DNA of 64,000 nucleotides from Leptospira sp. WS39.C2. GTDB taxonomy: Bacteria > Spirochaetota > Leptospiria > Leptospirales > Leptospiraceae. The stretch spans positions 1 through 64,000 of the forward strand of contig NZ_CP162143.1 in NCBI RefSeq assembly GCF_040833965.1, written 5' to 3'. Both the position numbers and the translations under genes were made by a program. The notes below the pieces were generated by a model, which was not told where the DNA came from, ran no database searches, and worked only from the letters and a program-made list of their open reading frames with translations. This document shows, one piece after another, positions 35,444 through 44,497 of the stretch. Position 1 is the first letter of the stretch. Each line of letters begins with the position of its first letter.

Positions 35444-35471
35444 TCCCAGGAGGGAAACCACCTGGGAATTT
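35444..35471 (+). terminator. Possible terminator hairpin after the HU gene
   Basis: TCCCAGG (35444-35450) pairs with CCTGGGA (35461-35467), with two further G-C pairs inside around GAAA, followed by ATTTTAT. It ends just before the ATG at 35473, and its loop side includes AGGAGGG, so it could also mask a ribosome site for that gene. Confidence 0.5.
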
Positions 35472-35472
35472 T

Positions 35473-35925
35473 ATGGATAAAAAACCGTATCCGTTCTCAC
35501 CTTTTGAAGATTCTCTAGTTGGAGAAAAAATACTTTTGGTATGGCAAGATAGCCATCACTCAGAAAAAAATCTCAAAGACCATCTTTTGTTGGCATTAAA
35601 TTTAAAAGAAGATCAACTTTTATTCACACCCAACGGCATTAAACAACAGTTAATGGTTTCGTATCCAACGGAAATCCGAAAATTGATTTCAGAGAATAAA
35701 ACTTCTGAGATACCCAAATTGTTATTTGAAATTGCAAAAGGAACTACAACTGCATACTCACAACCTGCAATCGACATTTGTTTTGAGCTCATCGAATGGT
35801 TGTTAACTGGATTTGATTTGGATGAAATATTAAGAGAAACGATTTCATTATTATTTGGAACAACTTTATCAATAGAGTTTTTAATATCAGTTCGAGCGGA
35901 ATATTTCAAAGAGTTACGTGGTTAA
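35473..35925 (+). CDS. Hypothetical cytoplasmic protein
   Basis: Protein of 150 residues, no signal peptide and no membrane helix, with an acidic helical composition. No domain recognised. It begins four bases after the hairpin that follows the HU gene and could be read through from it. The C-terminal half (CFELIEWLLTGFDLDEILRETISLLFG) looks like a short helical bundle. Confidence 0.55.
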   Translation: MDKKPYPFSPFEDSLVGEKILLVWQDSHHSEKNLKDHLLLALNLKEDQLLFTPNGIKQQLMVSYPTEIRKLISENKTSEIPKLLFEIAKGTTTAYSQPAIDICFELIEWLLTGFDLDEILRETISLLFGTTLSIEFLISVRAEYFKELRG

Positions 35926-36010
35926 ATAAAAAGATCAAAATATTTTTTTGGTTGTCAATTTTTGAATTTGGTTCAAAAATTGGAGCAAATAAGGAATTTT
36001 GGTTATCATT

Positions 36011-37627
36011 ATGCAAACTCGAAACATTTACAAATGGGGATCTCCTGAAGTAGAAGAAAAACTCCCCTCACATACTTTAGATTTTTTAAATAAACAATTC
36101 CCAATTTCAAATGAATTCAAATCTTCTTTGCCTAAAGGGGAACTTGAATTAAAACCACTTAAAAAATCTAAGTTATCTTCAGCTAACATCGCTAAGCTTA
36201 AAAAAATTGTCGGAAATTCAAATGTTTCATTTGATGATGTGAGTCGTGCTAAACATTCAATTGGTAAATTTTATACTGAAATTTATAAAGCTAGATTCGG
36301 TGAAGTTTCGGATGTTGTTGATGTTGTCGTCACTCCTAAAAATGAAAAAGAAATCGAAGAGATTCTTTCACTTGCTAATTCCAATAAAATTCCAGTAATC
36401 CCGTTTGGTGCAGGTTCAACCGTTACCAAAGCATTACAAGCACCGAAAGGAGGAATTTCTCTCGATTTATCACGACTCAATCGTATTATAGAATTCAATG
36501 CAATTGATTCTACTGTGACTGTGGAAGCGGGTGTGTACGGTCCCGAATTGGAAAAACATTTAAATGAAAGAGGTTATACTTGTGGTCATTTCCCTCAATC
36601 ATTTGAATTTTCTACAGTTGGTGGTTGGATTGCTGCAAAAGGAGCAGGCCAAGCTTCGACCGGGTATGGGAAAATTGAAGATATCCTACTTGGTTTAACA
36701 GCCATCACTCCATCTGGAAAGTTTGAATCGAAGGTTTATCCTGCTGCCTCCATTGGTCCTGATATGTTTCGATTGTTTCTTGGAACAGAAGGTAGTTTTG
36801 GCGTTATTACAAAAGCAACTTTAAAAATACGTAAATACCATTCAGAAAATTCTGCTAAGGGTTCTTTTATATTCAAAAATTTTGAGAAAGCCGTAGAAAC
36901 AATGCGAGAAGTGATGCAAGGTGGATTTGGAAAACCTCATTTCTTTCGAATCCAAGATCCTGAAGAAACTGATATATCGTTTCACATGAGTGGATTACAT
37001 GGTGGCAAAGAAGATTTATTTTTACGATTTATTGGTTATAAACCAATGGAACGTTCTTTAATGCACATTATTGTTGATGGAGATCCTTCCTATTCAAAAG
37101 AAGTTCTTAAAAAAATCAAAAAGATAGCGAAGCGAAATGGAGGGTTCTCTACTGGCGAGTCACCTGTAAACAAATGGTTACACCAAAGGTATTCTAGCGC
37201 TTACCTAAGGGATTATCTTATGGATGAAGGGATTCGGATCGATACTTTAGAAACAGCAGTGAGTTGGTCAAACTTACATACATTATGGGAAAACACGCGA
37301 GCATACATTAAAAGTTTTGAAAATACCTCTTGTATGGTACATATTTCACATGCCTATGAAAATGGTGCGAATTTATACTTCATATTCTTAAGCCCAATGA
37401 ACAAACAAAATGAAATTACTGACTTTATAAAGTTCCATAAAGGGATCATAGATAGTATTCATCAAAATGGTGGATCTTTATCTCACCACCATGGTATCGG
37501 AAGGATGTTATCTCCTTGGATGGAAAAGGAAGTCGGCGAAGAAGGCCTTCGAATTCTATCTTCTTTGAAAAAAACTTTTGATCCAAAGGGAATCATGAAT
37601 CCAGGTGGATTGTTAGGATTAAAATAA
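36011..37627 (+). CDS. FAD-linked oxidase, alkyl-dihydroxyacetone-phosphate synthase-like
   Basis: FAD-binding oxidoreductase of about 538 residues in the vanillyl-alcohol-oxidase fold. The FAD phosphate loop IPFGAGSTVTKALQAP is near residue 137, GTEGSFGVIT near 255, and close to the C-terminus stands GGSLSHHHGIGR, a His-triplet signature of alkyl-DHAP synthase (AGPS), the ether-lipid-forming enzyme. It is more like AGPS than glycolate oxidase. It heads an operon with TetR, a lipid kinase, GlpD and a thioesterase. The ATG at 36011 is chosen; a TTG at 35999 sits three bases behind AAGGA and is possible. The reaction in this organism is inferred. Confidence 0.8.
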   Translation: MQTRNIYKWGSPEVEEKLPSHTLDFLNKQFPISNEFKSSLPKGELELKPLKKSKLSSANIAKLKKIVGNSNVSFDDVSRAKHSIGKFYTEIYKARFGEVSDVVDVVVTPKNEKEIEEILSLANSNKIPVIPFGAGSTVTKALQAPKGGISLDLSRLNRIIEFNAIDSTVTVEAGVYGPELEKHLNERGYTCGHFPQSFEFSTVGGWIAAKGAGQASTGYGKIEDILLGLTAITPSGKFESKVYPAASIGPDMFRLFLGTEGSFGVITKATLKIRKYHSENSAKGSFIFKNFEKAVETMREVMQGGFGKPHFFRIQDPEETDISFHMSGLHGGKEDLFLRFIGYKPMERSLMHIIVDGDPSYSKEVLKKIKKIAKRNGGFSTGESPVNKWLHQRYSSAYLRDYLMDEGIRIDTLETAVSWSNLHTLWENTRAYIKSFENTSCMVHISHAYENGANLYFIFLSPMNKQNEITDFIKFHKGIIDSIHQNGGSLSHHHGIGRMLSPWMEKEVGEEGLRILSSLKKTFDPKGIMNPGGLLGLK

Positions 37628-38268
37628 TGGGTGTTTCGGAACGAAAAAAAAGAGAATTTGCACAGAGAGAAACGGATATTCTAAATTGCGCGATCGAACT
37701 TTTTCGCACCAAACATCCATCTCTTGTGAAAATGGATGATATCGCAAAACAATTGGAAATTGGCCGTGGTACCATTTATCTTCATTTTAAAAGTAAAGAT
37801 GATTTGATGGCACGCATCCAATACGAAGATTATTTACGTCTGAGAGAACGTTTAGAAAAAGCATTTGATGAAAAAACTGCGATTGAGATGTCGAGGCGGG
37901 CAATCCGAGCATATATTGACCATTGTTTGGGTGATAAACACATGTATCTCGTCGCAAAACAATGTGGTGTTAATTTAAACATTGAAAACGTTTCCGATGA
38001 TATGCGTAAAATGTTAACAGATGAAAGAACCAATCGGTTGTCTCTCTTGGAAAAAATTTACAAACAAGCAAAAAATGAAAATTTGATCAATTCAAGAGGC
38101 ACATATCCAAACGTTGCTGTTGCTTGGGGTATGATTCGTGGTGCTGTTGAAGTAATTCTTGATGGCCATTTCCAAAATGAAATCAAAAGCGAAAAAGCTT
38201 ACTTAGAAACTATAGAACATGTTTTATTTTTTGGATTATTTTCAGGCGGAAACAAAGGAGAAACATGA
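37627..38268 (+). CDS. TetR-family transcriptional regulator
   Basis: Protein of 213 residues with an N-terminal TetR DNA-binding domain: ILNCAIELFRTKHPSLVKMDDIAKQLEIGRGTIYLHFKSKDDLM (residues about 18-61). The C-terminal helical region should bind a ligand, perhaps an acyl compound given its neighbours. The start overlaps the upstream stop by one base (TAATG) and the end overlaps the lipid kinase by four, so it sits inside the operon it probably regulates. Confidence 0.93.
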   Translation: MGVSERKKREFAQRETDILNCAIELFRTKHPSLVKMDDIAKQLEIGRGTIYLHFKSKDDLMARIQYEDYLRLRERLEKAFDEKTAIEMSRRAIRAYIDHCLGDKHMYLVAKQCGVNLNIENVSDDMRKMLTDERTNRLSLLEKIYKQAKNENLINSRGTYPNVAVAWGMIRGAVEVILDGHFQNEIKSEKAYLETIEHVLFFGLFSGGNKGET

Positions 38269-39194
38269 TGAGAAAAATTAAGATAATTTTAAATCCAGTT
38301 TCGGGAGGAGGGCTTTCCGCTAAAGTTTGGAAAAAAATTGAACCAATTCTCATTCAGAAAGGAATTTCATATTCTTATGAAGCGACAACAAAAGATAAAG
38401 CAGCAAAAGACATAGCAAAAGAATCCGTCAAACAGGGATTCCACTGGATTATCGGAATTGGGGGAGATGGTACTTTTTCGAATATTATCAATGGTCTTTT
38501 TGAAAATGGAAAGTTAATCAATCAAAAAATAGTTTTTAGTCCAATCCCTGCTGGTAGAGGAAACGATTTTATTAAAACTGTCAGAGTTCCAAAGAATCCA
38601 ACCAAAGCACTTGAACAAATCTTAAATGGTAATGAACGAAATATTGATTTAATCGATGTTACATATACCAAACCAGATAGAACTAAAGGGAAATATTTGT
38701 GTTTAAATTTAGCTGACTTTGGTATGGGTGGTGAGGTTGTGTACCGAGTCAATCAATCCAAGTTGGGAAGGTTTATCGGCGGTAAGGGAGTGTTTTTACT
38801 TTACACTGTTGTTTGTCTCTTTTCTTATACGAATAAAAAAATCAAACTCACACTTTCCAAGTTTGAAACAATTACTAATAAATGCAGGTTAATTGTTTGT
38901 GCTAATGGTGAGTTCGCTGGTGGTGGAATGTGGTTTGCTCCAAAAGCAAAGTTAGATGATGGAAAAATGGATTTTTTGGCAATACAAGATGTTTCTGTCT
39001 TTGAAACCCTTAGAAAATTTGGGAATCTTTACCAAGGCAAATTGTCTGATGATGCAAAAGTAATATCAAAACAAATCACTGAACTCACTGCTGATTCAGA
39101 TGAAGATGTATTTATTGATGTAGACGGAGAAAATATGGGACAACTTCCGGCACAGTTTAAAGTCCTTTCTAAAGTTTTGCCGATTAAATGTTAA
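38265..39194 (+). CDS. Diacylglycerol kinase-type lipid kinase
   Basis: DAG kinase catalytic-domain protein of 309 residues (YegS/DgkB group). The nucleotide loop reads IILNPVSGGG (near residue 7), the catalytic motif GIGGDGTFSNIINGL near residue 66, and PAGRGNDF near 94. The substrate may be diacylglycerol or a related lipid; the GGDGT is intact. The start ATGATG overlaps the tetR stop, and glpD follows after four bases. Confidence 0.9.
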   Translation: MMRKIKIILNPVSGGGLSAKVWKKIEPILIQKGISYSYEATTKDKAAKDIAKESVKQGFHWIIGIGGDGTFSNIINGLFENGKLINQKIVFSPIPAGRGNDFIKTVRVPKNPTKALEQILNGNERNIDLIDVTYTKPDRTKGKYLCLNLADFGMGGEVVYRVNQSKLGRFIGGKGVFLLYTVVCLFSYTNKKIKLTLSKFETITNKCRLIVCANGEFAGGGMWFAPKAKLDDGKMDFLAIQDVSVFETLRKFGNLYQGKLSDDAKVISKQITELTADSDEDVFIDVDGENMGQLPAQFKVLSKVLPIKC

Positions 39195-39198
39195 TATT

Positions 39199-40839
39199 AT
39201 GAAACAGAAGACAAAACTAGAAAACTCGAGATTAGACCATCTAAAAAAAGAATACGATGTGCTCATCATAGGTGGTGGGATAACGGGTGCGAATGTATTA
39301 TGGGATGCTACTTTACGAGGATACAACTGTCTTCTTGTAGAAAAAAATGATTATGCTTCAGGAACTAGCCAAGCTACATCCAAACTCATTCACGGTGGAC
39401 TTCGGTATTTAAAAAATTTTGAATTTGGTTTGGTAAGAGAATCATTATCGGAAAGAAGGTATCTGGCAAAAATCTCTCCACATGCCGTTCGACCCATGGG
39501 TTTTATCATTCCCATTCGATCCCTATTCCAAAGGATCCAACTCTTTTTAGGTATGGAATTGTACAATTTGTTATCGTTTGATAGAAATAACGAGATTGAT
39601 CCTGACGTTCAACTTCCTAAATACCGCTGGAATTCCCTTTCAGAAACAATTTATAAAGTCATTGGCTTAGGAAGAAAATCACTCAAAGGAAGTTTTCAAT
39701 ACTACGATTATGCCAATCCTAATCCAGAGAAACATACTACTGAATTTATTTTATCAGCAAAAGAAAAAGGTGCTCACGCATTTAATTATTTAGCAGTCAC
39801 AACCTTGAAAAAACAAAATAGCGGTGGTTATACGATAGGATTAACCGATCAAATTACCGGCAAAAAAGTTTTAATATCTGCTAATGTGGTGGTTAACTCT
39901 GCTGGCCCTTGGGCTGATGTGATCGAGTCAATGGCTGGAATTTCTGCTGAAAAAAAATTAGTCCGTTCAAAAGGGATTCATGCAGTTGTTCGCAATATTT
40001 GTGGGAATGAATGTGTTGTCTTATCTAAAAGGGATGGATCCCATTTATTTGTAATTCCTTGGAGAGGGAAAACAATAATTGGTACCACTGATACCGCTTA
40101 TGAAGATGATCCAGATAAATTTAAAGTCAAACAATCAGAAATTATTGATTTGATTGATGAAGTAAACTATAGTTTTGGTTTCGCAAAGCTAACGTTAAAG
40201 GACGTTGACTATTATTATGGTGGATTACGACCACTAGTAGAAGATCCTGGTAGTACAGAAGGTACCTACTCAGCATCAAGGAAATCAGAAATTTTTCACT
40301 ATGAAAAAGAAGGATTCCCTGGATTTTTCTCAGCCTTAGGTGGTAAATACACAACAAGTAGAGCAGTTGCAGAAAGTTTAGTAAATGCTATCGATATATT
40401 TGTAAGAGGGAATGAAACTTTATGTGTCACCAAGTTTACTCCGTTACTTGGAGGCAGGTATCAAAATCTCAAAGAGTTGGTGAATGAAATTCAATTTAAA
40501 TTTCCACACGTCCCTGGTGTCAAAATTGAAACATTAGTGAGACGGTATGGAAGTACAACTTGGAGGATATTACAAGGGAAGGGTTTGGATACTTATCGAA
40601 TCCCGAATGGGGAACTGTATTATGAAGATGAAGTTGAATATGTTGTATTACATGAGGACATCCAACACCTAACTGATTTTTATTTCAGACGATCTGGGGT
40701 TGGAACTGTGGGAAAATTGGAAACAGCAGAACGAATTCGATTAGAGAAAAAAATTGCAAAACTACTTGGATGGAACATTGACCGTCTCAAAGAAGAAAGT
40801 AAAAAAGTTGATGAACGATATATGTGGTATGTAGACTAA
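39199..40839 (+). CDS. glpD: Aerobic glycerol-3-phosphate dehydrogenase
   Basis: FAD-dependent GlpD of 546 residues. The FAD-binding motif DVLIIGGGITGANVLWDATLRG starts at residue 15, with TSQATSKLIHGGLRYL near 57 and the GGKYTTSRAVAE motif near 380. The enzyme oxidises glycerol-3-phosphate to DHAP and passes electrons to the quinone pool at the membrane. In this operon the product DHAP could also feed the alkyl-DHAP-type pathway. It ends one base before the next start (TAA then ATG). Confidence 0.95.
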   Translation: MKQKTKLENSRLDHLKKEYDVLIIGGGITGANVLWDATLRGYNCLLVEKNDYASGTSQATSKLIHGGLRYLKNFEFGLVRESLSERRYLAKISPHAVRPMGFIIPIRSLFQRIQLFLGMELYNLLSFDRNNEIDPDVQLPKYRWNSLSETIYKVIGLGRKSLKGSFQYYDYANPNPEKHTTEFILSAKEKGAHAFNYLAVTTLKKQNSGGYTIGLTDQITGKKVLISANVVVNSAGPWADVIESMAGISAEKKLVRSKGIHAVVRNICGNECVVLSKRDGSHLFVIPWRGKTIIGTTDTAYEDDPDKFKVKQSEIIDLIDEVNYSFGFAKLTLKDVDYYYGGLRPLVEDPGSTEGTYSASRKSEIFHYEKEGFPGFFSALGGKYTTSRAVAESLVNAIDIFVRGNETLCVTKFTPLLGGRYQNLKELVNEIQFKFPHVPGVKIETLVRRYGSTTWRILQGKGLDTYRIPNGELYYEDEVEYVVLHEDIQHLTDFYFRRSGVGTVGKLETAERIRLEKKIAKLLGWNIDRLKEESKKVDERYMWYVD

Positions 40840-41274
40840 ATGCCGAGGATAACAATTGATATTCCAGAAAATCTGGTATTTGAAACTTCTTTAAGTGTTC
40901 GAATTTCCGATATCAACTTTGCAGGTCACTTGGCTCATGATGCAATTTTAACATTAACACATGAATGTAGAGCCAGATTCTTTCACTCACATAGTTGGAC
41001 AGAAATCAATGTAGAAGGGAAGGGGATTGTGGTTTCAGACGTGGCGATAGTATACAAATCAGAAGCGTTTTTCCCAGACGATTTAAAAATCCAAATGTAT
41101 GTAGATCAGATTTCCAAAAAATCATTTGATTTGGTTTATGTGATCACTCACAAAAATGACGGGAAGGAAATTGCTCGTGCAAAAACAGCGATTGTGTTTT
41201 TTGATTATACCTTAAGAAAGGCGTGTCCAATACCAGACGTGTTTTTAAACGTGATTTCTAAAAATCCAAATTGA
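40840..41274 (+). CDS. Acyl-CoA thioesterase, YbgC/4-hydroxybenzoyl-CoA type
   Basis: Hotdog-fold protein of 144 residues with the RISDINFAGHLAHDAILTLTHECRARFF helix (an aspartate in the usual position) at about residues 22-50. Such thioesterases hydrolyse short or long acyl-CoAs. As the last gene of the operon at 36011-41274, it is translationally coupled to glpD (adjacent stop and start). It may release the acid from acyl-CoA or acyl-DHAP. Confidence 0.8.
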   Translation: MPRITIDIPENLVFETSLSVRISDINFAGHLAHDAILTLTHECRARFFHSHSWTEINVEGKGIVVSDVAIVYKSEAFFPDDLKIQMYVDQISKKSFDLVYVITHKNDGKEIARAKTAIVFFDYTLRKACPIPDVFLNVISKNPN

Positions 41275-41285
41275 ATCGTCAAACC

Positions 41286-42290
41286 TTAAGGGAGTAACTT
41301 CTTTTGGATGAGGGAGACAAATTTTGTTTCCTCTTCCTCGTAATTTAATTTTTGAATTCCACCTAATGGATTTAATCGGACTGCTTGGTTCCACGAATTT
41401 GATTCTAAGTCTTCCCATATTTTAATGCCAAATCGACCATATTCACTTCGTATCCAAGACATTAGTTGTGTTTTTGTTTCAACATTTTTGTCTTTTCTAG
41501 TTGGGTAATTTAGGATGTACGATAATAAATCTTCGATTCCTTTTTTTTTCACAACTGAAGTTTTGAAAATTGGGGGTAAAGATTGGTCAGGAAGGATGTC
41601 TTTGATGAATTCCAATGTGGATTGGAGCATATAATAGCTCGAATTTGCTAAGGATTCTTCATCACACTTATTGATGATGAATGCTTCCGGTACTTCCATG
41701 ATCCCAGATTTCATAAACTGTACTTGGTCACCACCGAGAGGTTGCATCACAAGAAATGATATATCCGATACCAAGGAAACAGAGATTTCATTTTGCCCTA
41801 TCCCTACCGTTTCAATAAAAACATAATCAAAAATTTTACGTAAAAAACGAAGGACATGATAGGTGTAAGGATTTAATCCACCTAACTCAAGTTGGGATGG
41901 TTGAGATCGAAAATAAATCCTTGTATCTCTTCTTGGAAGTGTAACGCGTGTTCTGTCGCCAAGAATCGAACCACCACTTACATTCGAGGAGGGGTCAATG
42001 GCTACAATCGCCATCTTTTTGTCTGGCGCAAAAGAAAGGAATAATCGGCAAAGTTCACCGAGTAACGAAGATTTTCCGGCACCAGGTGTTCCTGTGATCC
42101 CAATCGTAAGACCCTCTTTCACATTTGGTTTTTGTGATTGGATTTCTTTAAATAAAGATTCTCTAAATCCTAAATTGTTTTCCGTTTCGATTTTGGAGAT
42201 GATTTTGGCGATTGGAAATTTTTCACCGAGTAGAGCCTCGGAAACTAATTGGGAAAATGTTTCTGTAGAATCAGTCAAGGATTTTGGCAT
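41286..42290 (-). CDS. meaB: MeaB/ArgK-type G3E GTPase (mutase chaperone)
   Basis: GTPase of 334 residues that protects and reactivates adenosylcobalamin-dependent mutases. The P-loop is GTPGAGKSS (about 65-73), the Walker B/metal segment IVAIDPSSNVSGGSILGD near 95-112, the ETVGIGQ motif near 158 and NKCDE (base recognition) near 210. It lies 87 bases downstream of the mutase gene on the same strand, so the two form a functional pair. Confidence 0.95.
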   Translation of the reverse strand: MPKSLTDSTETFSQLVSEALLGEKFPIAKIISKIETENNLGFRESLFKEIQSQKPNVKEGLTIGITGTPGAGKSSLLGELCRLFLSFAPDKKMAIVAIDPSSNVSGGSILGDRTRVTLPRRDTRIYFRSQPSQLELGGLNPYTYHVLRFLRKIFDYVFIETVGIGQNEISVSLVSDISFLVMQPLGGDQVQFMKSGIMEVPEAFIINKCDEESLANSSYYMLQSTLEFIKDILPDQSLPPIFKTSVVKKKGIEDLLSYILNYPTRKDKNVETKTQLMSWIRSEYGRFGIKIWEDLESNSWNQAVRLNPLGGIQKLNYEEEETKFVSLIQKKLLP

Positions 42291-42377
42291 TTTAAATTTA
42301 TAATGAATTTATTAGAAAAGAATCTTCCATTACAGATCAAAATGAAATGTAATGGAAAAAGGTTAAAACGCGTTTTG

Positions 42378-44396
42378 TTAAACGAGTACCGGTTCTACTG
42401 AGATGATGTCGATGATTTTGTTCATAATCGACATCAAGTCATAGTCTTTTGGAGTGAAGATTTCTCGGATTCCCATTTTTTTAAGTTCTTCGAAATCGGA
42501 TTCTGGAATGATCCCACCAATTACAACTGGGATGTTTGCTTTATAATGTGCAAGTTCATCGAATAGTTGTTTTGCGATCTCTTTATGAGAACCAGAAAGA
42601 ATGGAAAGTCCAATTACGTTGGCATTTTCTTCTACAGCAGACTGTACGATTTCTTCTGGAGAAAGTCGGATCCCCGAATAAATCACATCAAAACCACTGT
42701 GTTTTGCAGAAACTGCTATCATTTCCGCACCATTGGAGTGACCATCTAGTCCTGGTTTTCCCACAACAATTTTTGGTCTATGGCCTCGAGCTTTTGTAAA
42801 TGCTTCTACCTTACCTCGAACAGTTGATACTTTGTCGTCGGAGAGGAATAGTTTTTGTCCGTCAACACCAGTAGGTGGGTTGTATTCCCCGTAGATTTCA
42901 CGAAGTGCATCTGCCCATTCTCCCGTAGTCACAAGTGCTTTTGCACAAGCGATGGAATAAGGCATTAGATTTTTTCCATCTTTTGCTGCTTGTTTTAATT
43001 CCTCTAAGGATTTTTTGGCAACTTCAGCATTCCTGCGGCCTTTTACTTCTGCTAAAACGCCTAATGTTTGTTCTGCGGACTTAGGGTCTACTTTGAAGAT
43101 ACCACCATCAGAGTCAGTCATAAGAGGTGATTTAATACCATCCGTCCATTTGTTTTTACCAACAATTACAAGTTCATTGGAATTGATTTTGGAAAGTCTT
43201 TCTGTTTGTGATTTCACAAGTTGTGATTTCATATAACCATTTTCGATGGCAACAAGTGCACCACCCATATCAATGATTTTTTGGATTTCTAATTTTGCTT
43301 CTTCTTTGAGAGCTTTTACTTTTGATTCGATGACTTTGGAGCCTTCAAAAATATCTGGGTATTCTAATAAGTCTGTTTCATAGGCAAGTACTTGTTGCAA
43401 ACGAAGTGACCACTGTTGGTCCCAAGGCCTAGGTAGTGAGAGTGCTTCGTTCCAAGCTGGGAGTTGGAGTGCTCGGCATCTTGCATTTCTGGAAAGAGTG
43501 ACTCCCAATGATTCGATGAGGATCCTCCAAGCATTGTTTTCTGGTTGTTCTTCTGTGAGACCAAGTGAGTTGACTTGTACCCCATAACGGAACACTCTGT
43601 ACTTTGCTGTTTTCACACCATAACGTTCTTTTGTAATTTCTTCCCACATTTCTGTGAATGCACGCATTTTGCACATCTCTTCTACAAAACGAATCCCTGC
43701 GTTGACAAAGAAGGAAATCCTTCCCACACACTGTTCGAATTCTTCTGCTGTAAAACAGTTCCTTTCTCTTATGGCATCAAGGACAGCAATGGCAGTAGCG
43801 AGAGCAAATGAAAGTTCTTGGACAGGAGTGGCACCTGCTTCTTGGAGGTGATAAGAACAGATATTAGATGGGTTCCATTTTGGAATATTATGCAAACAAT
43901 ACTCATACATATCCACGATGATTTTCATGGAATCTTTCGGAGGGTAAATGTATGTCCCACGAGCAAGGTATTCCTTGATGAGATCGTTTTGAGTGGTTCC
44001 ATTTAACTTTTCGAGAGGAACTCCACGTTCTTCGGCAAGTGCTACGTAAAGGGACAAGAGCCACATAGACGTACCATTGATCGTCATCGATGTGTTCATC
44101 TCTTCGATTGGGATTTGGTCAAATAAGATACGAAAGTCTTCGAGTGAGTTGATGGGAACTCCCACTTTTCCGATCTCTGGCCTGGAAACTTCATGGTCAG
44201 AGCTATATCCACATTGTGTGGGCAAATCAAATGCAATGGAAAGCCCTGTTTGGCCTTTAGAAAGGTTCTTTCTGTACAACTCATTGGAGGCTTTTGCGTT
44301 AGTGTGCCCTGCATAGGTCCTAAAAATCCATGGTTTGTCAGGTTTTCCCTGTCCATTCTCGTCAACGAGAAGGTATTCTTTTTTTTCGGCGGACAT
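42378..44396 (-). CDS. meaA: MeaA/ethylmalonyl-CoA mutase-type B12-dependent mutase
   Basis: Mutase of 672 residues with an N-terminal substrate barrel and a C-terminal cobalamin domain. The barrel has PTQCGYSSDHEVSRPEIGKVG, the MeaA/Ecm version rather than the PTQRGYDSDHP of methylmalonyl-CoA mutase, and TEEQPENNAWR near residue 310. The B12-binding GLDGHSNGAE is near residue 550, followed by SGSH and IGGIIP. Ecm isomerises ethylmalonyl-CoA to methylsuccinyl-CoA in the acetyl-CoA-assimilating ethylmalonyl-CoA pathway. No crotonyl-CoA carboxylase/reductase is nearby. The chaperone MeaB follows. MeaA versus Mcm is decided from sequence only. Confidence 0.85.
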   Translation of the reverse strand: MSAEKKEYLLVDENGQGKPDKPWIFRTYAGHTNAKASNELYRKNLSKGQTGLSIAFDLPTQCGYSSDHEVSRPEIGKVGVPINSLEDFRILFDQIPIEEMNTSMTINGTSMWLLSLYVALAEERGVPLEKLNGTTQNDLIKEYLARGTYIYPPKDSMKIIVDMYEYCLHNIPKWNPSNICSYHLQEAGATPVQELSFALATAIAVLDAIRERNCFTAEEFEQCVGRISFFVNAGIRFVEEMCKMRAFTEMWEEITKERYGVKTAKYRVFRYGVQVNSLGLTEEQPENNAWRILIESLGVTLSRNARCRALQLPAWNEALSLPRPWDQQWSLRLQQVLAYETDLLEYPDIFEGSKVIESKVKALKEEAKLEIQKIIDMGGALVAIENGYMKSQLVKSQTERLSKINSNELVIVGKNKWTDGIKSPLMTDSDGGIFKVDPKSAEQTLGVLAEVKGRRNAEVAKKSLEELKQAAKDGKNLMPYSIACAKALVTTGEWADALREIYGEYNPPTGVDGQKLFLSDDKVSTVRGKVEAFTKARGHRPKIVVGKPGLDGHSNGAEMIAVSAKHSGFDVIYSGIRLSPEEIVQSAVEENANVIGLSILSGSHKEIAKQLFDELAHYKANIPVVIGGIIPESDFEELKKMGIREIFTPKDYDLMSIMNKIIDIISVEPVLV

Positions 44397-44497
44397 TCTT
44401 TGCCTCGTTTTATAATTTCTATGTATAATTGAAAATCTTCTGGAATATTTTCACCTAAAAATTTATACAGGACTAGGCAATTTAAGCCTTTTCCAAG

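Noticed and set aside
43364..44432. Multiple open frames on both strands within the MeaA gene
   Set aside because: MeaA is unmistakable in its own frame; the others are by-products of its codon pattern.
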